A stretch of 64,000 bases of DNA from Streptomyces seoulensis. Lineage in GTDB: Bacteria; Actinomycetota; Actinomycetes; Streptomycetales; Streptomycetaceae. This document shows, piece after piece, positions 41,784-50,494 of this stretch. The stretch is from assembly GCF_004328625.1 (NCBI RefSeq), contig NZ_CP032229.1, positions 6,262,001 to 6,326,000 on the forward strand, read 5' to 3'. A program made the position numbers and the translations under genes. Within the stretch, counting starts at the first letter, position 1; every line of letters begins with the position of its first letter. Below the pieces are notes generated by a model. The model searched no databases. It was not told the DNA's origin and saw only the letters and a list, made by a program, of their open reading frames with translations.

Positions 41784-44432
41784 TCAGGAGGTGCAGGTGA
41801 GCGTGCCGTTCTCGGCGCCCTTGATCAGCGCCTCGTGCGCGGCGTGCAGCCGCTTGGTGTCGGCCTTGAGGACCTTGCGGTCGTAGGTGAGCAGGCCGTT
41901 CAACTCGCCCTCGACGTCCGTGATCTGGGTGTACACGGCGCCGTTGCTGCCCTTGCAGGCGGCGAGCTGCTCGACCTCCTTCAGGCGGTCGAGGTAGACG
42001 TCGGTGTAAGTCTCCGGGGTCACGCCGACATACGTCATCTGGACCGGGAAGGCGTGTCCGGGGACGCCCAGACCGAGACCGCCGTACTCGCCGCTGACCA
42101 GGGCCCTGCGGCCGTCGGCCTGCGGTACCTGGGGGCTCGGGTAGCCGTGGGCGTCGGCGATGTCGCCGTTGCCGCCGTCCACCGCGCCGCAGCAGTTCAG
42201 GCCGCTCATGTTGTTGACCAGCCGGGTCGGGTCGAGGGACTTGGCGTAGTCCGCGATCCGCGCCTGGTCGTACTGGCCCCAGCCCTCGTTGAAGGTGACC
42301 CACATGACCACCGAGGGGTGGCTGTCGTGCTGGAGGATCATCTGCTTCAGCTCGTGCTCGTACTCGGTACGGGCCGCCGCCGAGGGGTTGACCGTGTTCA
42401 TCGCCGGCATGTCCTGCCAGACCATGAGGCCCAGCTTGTCCGCCCAGTAGTACCAGCGGTCCGGCTCCACCTTGATGTGCTTGCGCACCGAGTTGTAGCC
42501 GAGCTGCTTGTGCACCTTCAGGTCGTAGGCGAGCGCGTCGTCGGTCGGCGCGGTGTGCAGGCCGTCGGGCCAGAAGCCCTGGTCGAGCGTGGCCATCAGG
42601 AACTCCGGCTTGCCGTTCAGCAGGACGCGCTGCCTGCCGTCGACCGTCTTGACCTCGACCGAGCGCATACCGAAGTAACTGCCCACCCGGTCCGTGTCGT
42701 TGCCCCGGCCGACGGTGACCTTGAGCTGGTACAGGTGCGGGTCGTCCGGGGTCCACAGGTGCGGGCGGGGGACCGGCACCGAGAACGCCTTGCCGCCGGT
42801 GCCGCTCGCCCGGCCGACCTCACGCCTGCCGTCGTAGGCGACGGCCGTGACCGGCACGCCGTCCCGCACCCCGCGCACGTTCACCGAGACCGAGCGGTTC
42901 GCGAGGTCCGGGGTGGTCTTCACGTCCTCGGCGCGGTCCCGGCCGACCGGCTCCATCCACACCGTCTGCCAGATGCCGGAGCTGGGCGTGTACCAGATGC
43001 CGCTGGGGTCGAGGCGCTGCTTGCCCATCGGCGGGTTCTCGCCGTTCGCCGAGTCGGTCGGGTCGTAGACGCCGACGATCAGCTCCTGGAGGCCGCCGTT
43101 CTTCCTGAGCGCGTCGGTGACGTCCAGGCTGAACCGGTCGTAACCGCCCTTGTGTTCACCGACCTTCTTGCCGTTGACGTACACCACGGCCTGCCAGTCC
43201 ACGGCGTCGAAGTTGAGCTGGAGCCGCCGCGTGCCGTGCACCTGCCAGTCGGCGGGCACGGTGAAGGTCCGCTTGTACCACATGCGGTCCTCGTGCCGTT
43301 CGATCCCGGAGAGCTGGGACTCGACGGGGTAGGGCACCAGGATCTTCTCGCCCAGCTTCTTCTTGCCGGTGGGCGGCTGCTCGCCGGCCTTGGCGCCCGC
43401 GAACTCCCAGGTGCCGTTGAGGTTCTTCCACTTGTCGCGGGTCAACTGCGGACGCGGGTACTCCGGATGGGCGTTGGCGGGGCTCACCTTGTCGGCCCAG
43501 GGGGTGCGGAGCTGGTACGTGGAGTGGTTGCTGCCCGTGCTCCAGAAGTCGGAGACCGCCACGCCGTCGGTGCCGGTCAGGCCGCCCTTGCCGTCGTAGC
43601 GCAGGTCCGCGTAGCCGCCGTGGCCGCCGACCACCGGCTCCTTCAGCGGGACGATCAGCCGGCTCGGGTCGGACGGGTCGAGCTTGGCGGTGCCGCGCGG
43701 CCAGGCGGAGCCGCCGACATCGATGTCGAGATGGTCGTCGAACCCGGCCGGGGGAGCCTTGAGCTGCTGGGCGAAGTCCAGCACCAGGGTCTTGCCGTCC
43801 GGCTGGATCGCCGAGTCCAGCGGGCCGTTGTAGGTGAACCCGTCCGGCAGGCTGAACGCCGACTGCGGGATCGCCTCCTTGGCACCGCCGGGCGGCGTCC
43901 AGCGCACATGCAGGTTGGAGCCGCCGTAGTGCTCGAAGTACTCCACCTTGATGTCGTAGGCGTGACCCGCCTCAAGGGTGACGGGCGCCGAGTTCTGCTC
44001 ACGGTCCCAGTCGTCCACCCAGTGGTCGATGACCTCCTTGCCGTCGACCCACAGCCTGAAGCCGTTGTCGCCGGTGATCGAGAAGGTGTGCGCGCCGGAC
44101 TTCTCCGGGGTGAGCCGGCCGGTCCAGCGCACGCTCACGTCGTCCTGCTGCCCGGTGCGGGCCTGCAGACGGGGTTCGAGGTCGGGGAAGTCCAGCGAGG
44201 GGTCGAAGGCGGTCGCCTTCAGCGTGGCGAAGTCGAAGGCTCCGGACGCCGACTGGGTGTAGTACTCACCCTTGAGACCGTGGGCCTCGGCCGGGCCGTC
44301 GGCCTTCGGTGCGGCCGGTGACGCCGGGGACGCCTGGGAGGCGGCGGCGCCCGAGACCACGAGCGTCAGGGCGGTGAACGCGGAGGCCAGCCAGCGGTGC
44401 GGGCGGGACCTGCGGAGAGGGGATGGTGGCAC
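41784..44432 (-). CDS. Secreted PA14-GH2 glycoside hydrolase (galactosidase/galactofuranosidase type)
   Basis: This 882-aa protein starts at a GTG preceded by GGAGG, has a Sec signal ending near residue 35 (GAAASQASP), a PA14 domain (about 45-185, LKGEYYTQSASG, VRWTGRLTPEKSG), and then the GH2 sugar-binding, immunoglobulin-like and TIM-barrel domains. The acid/base Glu is in VTFNEGWGQ, and the nucleophile is probably the Glu in LVSGEYGG. Some Streptomyces GH2 enzymes of this kind are beta-D-galactofuranosidases. An operator-like site lies 60 bp upstream, shared with the divergent lacI-type gene. Confidence 0.9.
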   Translation of the reverse strand: MPPSPLRRSRPHRWLASAFTALTLVVSGAAASQASPASPAAPKADGPAEAHGLKGEYYTQSASGAFDFATLKATAFDPSLDFPDLEPRLQARTGQQDDVSVRWTGRLTPEKSGAHTFSITGDNGFRLWVDGKEVIDHWVDDWDREQNSAPVTLEAGHAYDIKVEYFEHYGGSNLHVRWTPPGGAKEAIPQSAFSLPDGFTYNGPLDSAIQPDGKTLVLDFAQQLKAPPAGFDDHLDIDVGGSAWPRGTAKLDPSDPSRLIVPLKEPVVGGHGGYADLRYDGKGGLTGTDGVAVSDFWSTGSNHSTYQLRTPWADKVSPANAHPEYPRPQLTRDKWKNLNGTWEFAGAKAGEQPPTGKKKLGEKILVPYPVESQLSGIERHEDRMWYKRTFTVPADWQVHGTRRLQLNFDAVDWQAVVYVNGKKVGEHKGGYDRFSLDVTDALRKNGGLQELIVGVYDPTDSANGENPPMGKQRLDPSGIWYTPSSGIWQTVWMEPVGRDRAEDVKTTPDLANRSVSVNVRGVRDGVPVTAVAYDGRREVGRASGTGGKAFSVPVPRPHLWTPDDPHLYQLKVTVGRGNDTDRVGSYFGMRSVEVKTVDGRQRVLLNGKPEFLMATLDQGFWPDGLHTAPTDDALAYDLKVHKQLGYNSVRKHIKVEPDRWYYWADKLGLMVWQDMPAMNTVNPSAAARTEYEHELKQMILQHDSHPSVVMWVTFNEGWGQYDQARIADYAKSLDPTRLVNNMSGLNCCGAVDGGNGDIADAHGYPSPQVPQADGRRALVSGEYGGLGLGVPGHAFPVQMTYVGVTPETYTDVYLDRLKEVEQLAACKGSNGAVYTQITDVEGELNGLLTYDRKVLKADTKRLHAAHEALIKGAENGTLTCTS

Positions 44433-44491
44433 GAGTACCTCCGGGGGGAACGGAGTTGCGGGTGCGTGCTCTGCCCGTGCTCCAGCACATC

Positions 44492-44511
44492 TTGTATAAC
44501 GTTGGAAACAA
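44492..44511. promoter_or_regulatory. Predicted LacI-type operator between GH2 and its regulator
   Basis: AACGTT (44498-44503) lies within TATAACGTTGGAAA in the 151-bp gap between the divergent GH2 and regulator genes. Related AACGTT or AACGAT centres precede the transporter, GH76 and GH31 genes. Confidence 0.65.
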
Positions 44512-44583
44512 GGGCAGTTGGCATGAGAACACGCCTCCTGCGCTCTGTCCAGGTGTCTGACACGAGGCGTGGGAGGACTGAGG

Positions 44584-45621
44584 ATGCGCGTGAGTCTGAA
44601 GGACGTGGCCGAACGTGCGGGGGTCTCCGTGAAGACCGTCTCGAACGTGGTCAACGACTATCCGCACGTCACCCCGGCCATGCGGGCCCGTGTCCAGTCG
44701 GCCATCGACGAGCTGGGCTACCGGCCGAATCTGACCGCTCGTCACCTTCGCAAGGGCCGCACCGGGATCATCGGTCTGGCCGTACCGGAACTCGGCAACT
44801 CCTATTTCGCGGAGCTGGCCGGCGCCGTCATCGACGCCGCCGCCCAGCACGAGTACACCGTGCTGCTCGACCACACACAGGGCCAGCGCGAACAGGAGAT
44901 CCTGGTCTGCCAGGGCTTCCGCGCCCGGGTCATGGACGGCCTGATCCTCAGCCCGCTGGAGCTGGAGACCGAGGACCTCGCCGCCCGCCGCGACGACGCC
45001 CCCCTGGTCCTGCTCGGCGAGCGGCGCTACGACCTGCCCTACGACCACATCGTGATCGACAACATCGCCGCCGCCCGCGCCGCCGTACGCCATCTGCTCG
45101 CCCTCGGCCGGCGCCGGATCGCCTTCCTCGGCGCCCGCCGGGACCACTCGCACCAGCCCGCTCACCTGCGGTTCATCGGCTGGCAGGCCGAACTCGCCGC
45201 CTCCGGCGTGGCGGTGGACGACCGATTGGTCGCCACCACCAGCGGCTGGGGCCACGAGGACGGCGCCCGCGCCATGGCCGAACTGCTGGACTCCGGCGAG
45301 CGCCCCGACGGGGTCTTCGCCTACAACGACCTGGTCGCGCTGGGCGCGATGCGGGTGATGTTCGAGCGGGGCCTGAGGGTGCCCGAGGACATCGCGGTGG
45401 TGGGCTTCGACGACGTCACCGAGTCCCGGTACGCCGCCGTCACCCTGACCACCGTCTCGCCCGACAAGGAGGCCATCGCCCGGCTCGCCGTCGAGTCCGT
45501 CGTCGGCCGGCTCAAGGGCGACCAGAACCATGAGGCTCCCCGGGCCGCCCGGCTGCTCCAGCCCGGCTTCACCCTGGTGGAGCGCGAGAGCACCCTCGGA
45601 CGGCGCCCGCACTCGTTCTGA
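44584..45621 (+). CDS. LacI-family regulator of the furanose-glycan locus
   Basis: This 345-aa repressor has the LacI helix-turn-helix at residues 5-55 (SLKDVAERAGVSVKTVSNVVNDYP, with the hinge YRPNLTARHLRKGRTG) and a periplasmic-binding-protein-like effector domain to the end. I chose the ATG at 44584 (GGGAGGACTGAGG upstream); a GTG two codons later is possible. It lies between the divergent GH2 gene and the transporter operon, and is the obvious reader of the AACGTT sites. The inducer is probably a sugar taken up by the neighbouring transporter. Confidence 0.93.
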   Translation: MRVSLKDVAERAGVSVKTVSNVVNDYPHVTPAMRARVQSAIDELGYRPNLTARHLRKGRTGIIGLAVPELGNSYFAELAGAVIDAAAQHEYTVLLDHTQGQREQEILVCQGFRARVMDGLILSPLELETEDLAARRDDAPLVLLGERRYDLPYDHIVIDNIAAARAAVRHLLALGRRRIAFLGARRDHSHQPAHLRFIGWQAELAASGVAVDDRLVATTSGWGHEDGARAMAELLDSGERPDGVFAYNDLVALGAMRVMFERGLRVPEDIAVVGFDDVTESRYAAVTLTTVSPDKEAIARLAVESVVGRLKGDQNHEAPRAARLLQPGFTLVERESTLGRRPHSF

Positions 45622-45702
45622 CCAGCGCAAATCCCGTAATACAAAGCCCATTTGGGGCTGGTATCGGTTCGGTGTCGCCCGGCACAAGGTGTTTACACGG
45701 CA

Positions 45703-45720
45703 CTTCCAACGATGTAAAAA
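45703..45720. promoter_or_regulatory. Predicted LacI-type operator before the ABC transporter operon
   Basis: TTCCAACGATGTAAAA is centred at 45710/45711, about 70 bp before the binding-protein start. One half matches the other sites fully; the other has AT for TT. Confidence 0.55.
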
Positions 45721-45779
45721 GCATCCTGATCTGGTCACGGCCGGACGGCCTTCCGCAGTCCCGAAGTGGGGTAATCCGT

Positions 45780-46865
45780 ATGAAGCCGCACTCCCGCACC
45801 ACCACCAGAAACATCCTCGCCATGGGGCTCGTCGCCGGGCTGGCGCTCGTCACCGGCTGCACCAAGTCCGAGAGCGACAACTCCGCGCCCACGCGGTCCT
45901 CCAGCGCGGGCGACGACGCGGGCAAGCAGGTCGCCGAGAGCGGCGGCGGCAAGACCTGCGCGATCGGCGACTACGGCGCCGACAAGCTCGACCTGAAGAA
46001 CGCCGTGGTCGGCTTCTCCCAGTCGGAGAAGGAGGCCAACCCGTTCCGCATCGCGGAGACGGCCTCCATCAAGGCCGAGGCGTCCAAGCGCGGCATCAAG
46101 CTGCTCACCGCCAACGCGCAGTCGCAGTTCTCCAAGCAGATCAGCGATGTGCAGGACCTCATCGCCAAGGGCGCCAAGCTCCTCGTCATCGCCCCGCTGA
46201 ACTCCGACGGCTGGGAGCCGGTGCTCCGGTCCGCCCAGGCCAAGAAGATCCCGATCATCACCATCGACCGGCAGATCAACGCGGCCCCCTGCAAGGACTA
46301 CGTCAGCTTCATCGGCTCCGACTTCGTCGCCCAGGGGCGCCGCGCGGCCGACCAGCTGATCGCGGCCACCGGCGGCAAGGGCGAGATCGCCATCCTGCTC
46401 GGCGCGGCCGGCAACAACGTCACCACCGAGCGGACCAAGGGCTTCGAGGAGCGCGTCAAGGCCAAGGCCCCCGGACTCAAGATCGTCTTCAAGCAGACCG
46501 GCGAGTTCACCCGCGAGAAGGGCCAGTCGGTCACCGAGCAGCTCATCCAGTCCAAGCCCGGCATCAAGGCGATCTACGCCGAGAACGACGAGATGGGCCT
46601 CGGCGCGGTCAACGCCCTCAAGGGCGCCGGCAAGAAGCCCGGCGCCGTGAAGATCGTGACCATCGACGGCACCCGCAACGCCGTGCAGGGCATCGCGGAC
46701 GGCTGGATCAGCGCCGTCATCGAGTCCAACCCGCGCTTCGGGCCGCTGGCCTTCGCCACCCTGGACTCCTTCACCCAGGGCAAGCCGGTCGGCGAGGACA
46801 TCGTCATCCAGGACAGCCAGTACACCGAGGCGAACGCCAAGGCCGACCTCGACAAGGCTTTCTGA
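45780..46865 (+). CDS. YtfQ-like furanose-binding lipoprotein of an ABC transporter
   Basis: This 361-aa lipoprotein (LALVTGC, lipid site near residue 23) is a type I periplasmic-binding protein. Its segments VVGFSQSEKEANPFR, IAPLNSDGWEPVL and PIITIDRQIN follow the galactofuranose-binding YtfQ of E. coli closely (GFSQ, IAPV..GWEPVL, P..LDR). It should capture a hexose, probably in the furanose form. The ATG has only a weak ribosome site. A hairpin follows and probably keeps the binding protein more abundant than the membrane parts. Confidence 0.9.
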   Translation: MKPHSRTTTRNILAMGLVAGLALVTGCTKSESDNSAPTRSSSAGDDAGKQVAESGGGKTCAIGDYGADKLDLKNAVVGFSQSEKEANPFRIAETASIKAEASKRGIKLLTANAQSQFSKQISDVQDLIAKGAKLLVIAPLNSDGWEPVLRSAQAKKIPIITIDRQINAAPCKDYVSFIGSDFVAQGRRAADQLIAATGGKGEIAILLGAAGNNVTTERTKGFEERVKAKAPGLKIVFKQTGEFTREKGQSVTEQLIQSKPGIKAIYAENDEMGLGAVNALKGAGKKPGAVKIVTIDGTRNAVQGIADGWISAVIESNPRFGPLAFATLDSFTQGKPVGEDIVIQDSQYTEANAKADLDKAF

Positions 46866-46880
46866 GCGCCCACTTCGACC

Positions 46881-46914
46881 GGGCGCCGAGAGCCCTCCCC
46901 GGTTCTCGGCGCCC
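46881..46914 (+). terminator. Intra-operon hairpin after the binding-protein gene
   Basis: A perfect 11-bp inverted repeat (46881-46891 with 46904-46914) lies 15 bp after the stop. It probably stabilises the upstream message or reduces read-through. Confidence 0.6.
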
Positions 46915-46953
46915 CGAGCAGGCACGTCGCCCATGACCCCATGGAGAGCAGCC

Positions 46954-48498
46954 GTGACCGCACCACCCGACGAAGTCCTCGCCGTCACCGGCCTGACCAA
47001 GCGCTTCCCCGGTGTACTGGCCCTGGACGACGTGACGTTCACCCTGCGGGCGGGCCAGACCCACGCCCTGGTCGGTGAGAACGGCGCGGGCAAGTCCACC
47101 CTGATCAAGGTACTCACCGGGGTGTACCGCCCCGACGAGGGCGAACTGCGCCACCAGGGCGAGGCGGTGGCCTTCCCGACCCCGCTCGCCGCGCAGCACG
47201 CCGGGATCTCCACGATCTACCAGGAGGTCAACCTCATCCCCCTGATGAGCGTGGCCCGCAACCTCTTCCTCGGCCGCGAGCCCCGCACCCGCCTCGGTCT
47301 GATCGACTTCGCCCGTATGCACCGCGAGGCGCAGGAGACCATGGCCGAGTACGGCGTCCATGTCGACGTACGCCGTCCCTTGCGCGAACTCGGCGTCGGC
47401 GCCCAGCAGATGGTCGCCCTCGCCCGTGCCGTCTCGGTCGACGCCCGCGTGGTCGTCATGGACGAGCCCACCTCCTCGCTCGAACCCCGCGAGGTGGAGA
47501 CCCTGTTCGGCGTCATCCGACGGCTGCGCGAACAGGGCATCGCCGTGCTGTACGTCAGCCACCGCATGGACGAGCTGTACGCCATCTGCGACACGGTCAC
47601 CGTGCTCCGCGACGGACGCCTGGTGCACACCGGCCCGCTCGCCGAGACCGGACGCCTCCAGCTGGTCTCCCTGATGCTGGGCCGCGAGACCAGCGAGGTC
47701 CGCGCCGAGGGCGTCACCAAGTTCACCGGCGGCCACGACGCGGGGTCCCAACCCGTTCTGAGCGCCCGTCACTTGGACCGGCGTCACCAGCTGCACGACG
47801 TCTCGCTCGACATCCGCCCCGGTGAGGTCGTCGGCCTCGGCGGGCTGCTCGGCTCCGGGCGTACCGAGACCGCCAAGGCCATCGCCGGCGCCCTTCCGGT
47901 CGGCGGGGGAGAGGTCACCGTGGACGGGCGCCCGGTGCGCACCGGGTCGGCGGCCGCCGCGATCCGGGCCGGGATCAGCCTGCTGCCCGAGGACCGCAAG
48001 TCCGAGGGGATCGTGCCGGGCCTCTCCGTACGGGAGAACATCGCGCTGGCCGCGCTGCCCCGCATGTCCCGCTTCGGGCTCGTCTCCGAGGCCAAGGTCG
48101 ACGCCGTGGTCGACACCTTCATGAAGCGGCTGCGGATCAAGGCCGCGAGCCCGCACCAGAAGGTCGGCGAACTCTCCGGCGGCAACCAGCAGAAGGTGCT
48201 GCTGGCCCGCTGGCTGGCCATGCACCCCAAGGTGCTGCTGCTCGACGAGCCGACGCGCGGCATCGACATCGGCGCCAAGGCCGAGGTGCAGAAACTGATC
48301 GACGAACTCGCCGAGAACGGCCTCGGCGTGCTGCTGATCTCCTCCGACGTGGAGGAACTCATCGAAGGGTCCGACCGGGTGGTGGTGCTCCGGGACGGCT
48401 CGGTCGTCGGCGAGCTGACCGGGGACGAGGTCGGCGCCGACCAGCTCCTGCGGGCCATCGCCGAGGCCGCCGAGGAGGAGGCGCCCCGCCATGACTGA
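46954..48498 (+). CDS. YtfR-like sugar ABC transporter ATP-binding protein
   Basis: This 514-aa protein carries two ABC domains. Walker A of the first is VGENGAGKST, Walker B VVVMDEPTS; the second has GLLGSGRTE in place of a full Walker A, a signature ELSGGNQQKV and Walker B LLLDEPTRG, the usual asymmetry of the ribose/galactose family. I prefer the GTG at 46954 (GGAGAGCAG upstream) to the ATG at 46933, which has no ribosome site. It overlaps the next gene by 8 bp. Confidence 0.94.
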   Translation: MTAPPDEVLAVTGLTKRFPGVLALDDVTFTLRAGQTHALVGENGAGKSTLIKVLTGVYRPDEGELRHQGEAVAFPTPLAAQHAGISTIYQEVNLIPLMSVARNLFLGREPRTRLGLIDFARMHREAQETMAEYGVHVDVRRPLRELGVGAQQMVALARAVSVDARVVVMDEPTSSLEPREVETLFGVIRRLREQGIAVLYVSHRMDELYAICDTVTVLRDGRLVHTGPLAETGRLQLVSLMLGRETSEVRAEGVTKFTGGHDAGSQPVLSARHLDRRHQLHDVSLDIRPGEVVGLGGLLGSGRTETAKAIAGALPVGGGEVTVDGRPVRTGSAAAAIRAGISLLPEDRKSEGIVPGLSVRENIALAALPRMSRFGLVSEAKVDAVVDTFMKRLRIKAASPHQKVGELSGGNQQKVLLARWLAMHPKVLLLDEPTRGIDIGAKAEVQKLIDELAENGLGVLLISSDVEELIEGSDRVVVLRDGSVVGELTGDEVGADQLLRAIAEAAEEEAPRHD

Positions 48499-49456
48499 AC
48501 TCGCCCTGGACAAAAGGACGCTGCCCGACCGGTCCACGGTCGTCGGCTGGCTCCAGAACTACGGCGTCTACCTCGGCCTCGCCGTCCTGCTGCTGTTCAA
48601 CGTGTTCTTCACTGACCACTTCGTCTCCGGCGAGAACTTCCGCACCCAGGCCGTCCAGGTCTCCCCGGTGCTGATCGTCGCCCTCGGCATGGCGCTGGCC
48701 ATCGGCACCGAGGGCATCGACCTCTCCGTGGGCGCCGTGATGGCCCTGGCCACCTCCATCACCTCCCTCTACCTCGGCTACGGACCCTGGCTCGCCCTGG
48801 TGGCCGCGCTGGTCGGCGGCGCCGTCATCGGCCTGGCGGGCGGCTCGCTCATCGCGTTCGTCGGGGTCCAGCCCATCGTCGCCACCCTCGCGCTCATGGT
48901 CGGCGGCCGGGGCATCGCCCTGGTGCTGCTGCCCCAGCTCAAGGACGTACGCGACCCCGCCATGGCCACCCTCGGCTCCGGCAGCGTGGCGGGCGTCCCC
49001 TACCTCGCGCTGATCGCGGCCACCCTCGCCCTGATCGTCGGCTTCGTGGTCCGCCGGACCACCTTCGGCCGCCGCCTCCTCGCCATCGGCGACAGCCGCC
49101 CCGCCGCCCAGCTCGCCGGGCTGCCCGTGCACCGGGTCCTGATCACGGTCTACGTCTGCTCGGGCGTGCTCGCCGCCGTCGCCGGGTTCCTCGCCACGGC
49201 CCGGCTCCAGGCCAGCGACCCCAGCTCGCTGGGCAACCTGATGGAACTGTCCGCCATCACCGCCGTCGTCGTCGGCGGCACCCCGCTCACCGGCGGACGC
49301 GTACGCATCGGCGGCACGGTGGCCGGCGCCGTCCTCATCCAGCTCCTGACGGCCACCCTCATCAAACACGACCTGCCCTCGTCCTGGACCCAGATCGCCC
49401 AGGCCGTGGTGATCGTGCTCGCGGTGTACGCGGCACGGGAGAGGGGGAAGCGGTGA
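48491..49456 (+). CDS. YtfT-like sugar ABC transporter permease
   Basis: This 321-aa permease of the ribose/RbsC family has 8-10 membrane segments, with the family motif IGTEGIDLSVGAVMALA near residue 75 and VVVGGTPLTGGRVRIGGTVAGA near residue 265. Together with the next gene it forms the two-permease set seen in YtfT-YjfF. Overlap with both neighbours indicates one operon. Confidence 0.94.
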   Translation: MTELALDKRTLPDRSTVVGWLQNYGVYLGLAVLLLFNVFFTDHFVSGENFRTQAVQVSPVLIVALGMALAIGTEGIDLSVGAVMALATSITSLYLGYGPWLALVAALVGGAVIGLAGGSLIAFVGVQPIVATLALMVGGRGIALVLLPQLKDVRDPAMATLGSGSVAGVPYLALIAATLALIVGFVVRRTTFGRRLLAIGDSRPAAQLAGLPVHRVLITVYVCSGVLAAVAGFLATARLQASDPSSLGNLMELSAITAVVVGGTPLTGGRVRIGGTVAGAVLIQLLTATLIKHDLPSSWTQIAQAVVIVLAVYAARERGKR

Positions 49457-50478
49457 TGCCCAGCACCAAGGAACACCCCGCGGCCGCCGGACGGACCGCG
49501 CCCGCCCCCGGCGACCCCGCCCGGCGCGGGGACCGGGTGGCAGCGCTCGCCCAGCGGCACGGCGCCCTGGCCGCGCTCGTCGTCCTCGCCGCCGTGGCCT
49601 CGCTGTCCTTCGACTCCTTCGCCACCGGCGACAACCTCGGCAACATCGCCATCTCCTCGTCGTTCCTCGCCACCGTCGCCCTCGGCATGACCTTCGTCAT
49701 CGTCAGCGGCGGCATCGACCTCTCCGTCGGCTCCGTCTTCGTCCTCGGCGGCGTCCTCGCCGCCTGGGGCTCCCAGTACGGCACGGTCGTCGCGCTGCTG
49801 CTGCCGCTGGTGGTGTGCGCGGCGATCGGGCTGGTCAACGGGCTGCTGGTGGCCCGTACCGGGCTCGCACCGTTCATCGTCACCCTCGCCTCGATGCTGG
49901 CGGCGCGCGGGCTCATGCTCGCCATCACCGACGAGGGCGCCGACACCTTCCTCGTCAACCCCGACTCGGTCTTCGCCTCGCTCGGCCAGGGCAAGCTGCT
50001 CGGCATCGGAACTCCCGTGTGGATCACGGCGGTTCTGTTCGTCGGCGGTGCCGTGCTGCTGCGGAGCACCCGGTTCGGGCAGCGGGTGTACGCCGTCGGG
50101 GGCAACGAACAGGCGGCGGCGCTGATGGGCGCCCCGGTCGCCCGCACCAAGGTCAGCGTGTACACCCTGTCCGGGCTGCTGGCCGGCCTCGCCGGGGCGC
50201 TGAACGCGGCCTACCTCGCCTCCGGTGTCACCATCCTCGGCTACGGCATGGAGCTGGACGCCATCGCCGCCGTCGTCATCGGCGGCACCCTCCTCACCGG
50301 CGGCCTCGGCTACGTCAGCGGCTCCCTCGTCGGCGTGCTGCTGCTGAAGGTCATCCAGAACGTCATCAACCAGATCGGCTCCCTCGACTCCGCCTACCAA
50401 CAGGTGGTCAGCGGGGCGTTCCTCGTCCTGGTCGTCGTCGCCCAGACCTGGCTGGCCAGGCGGCGCCGGGTCGGCTGA
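49453..50478 (+). CDS. YjfF-like sugar ABC transporter permease
   Basis: This is a 341-aa second permease, starting at GTG 49453 or the adjacent ATG 49456 with GAGGGGGAAG upstream. The motif VSGGIDLSVGSVFVLGG is near residue 85 and VVIGGTLLTGGLGYVSGSLVG near residue 275. A pair of unlike permeases is characteristic of the galactofuranose system. The 3' end meets the converging GH76 gene 16 bp away. Confidence 0.94.
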   Translation: MMPSTKEHPAAAGRTAPAPGDPARRGDRVAALAQRHGALAALVVLAAVASLSFDSFATGDNLGNIAISSSFLATVALGMTFVIVSGGIDLSVGSVFVLGGVLAAWGSQYGTVVALLLPLVVCAAIGLVNGLLVARTGLAPFIVTLASMLAARGLMLAITDEGADTFLVNPDSVFASLGQGKLLGIGTPVWITAVLFVGGAVLLRSTRFGQRVYAVGGNEQAAALMGAPVARTKVSVYTLSGLLAGLAGALNAAYLASGVTILGYGMELDAIAAVVIGGTLLTGGLGYVSGSLVGVLLLKVIQNVINQIGSLDSAYQQVVSGAFLVLVVVAQTWLARRRRVG

Positions 50479-50494
50479 ACGCCCCGCCGCCCGC

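Noticed and set aside
41707..42756. Extension of the GH127 frame into the GH2 gene
   Set aside because: The Tat signal and AGGAG site fix the start at 41706, and the upstream part overlaps GH2 in another frame.
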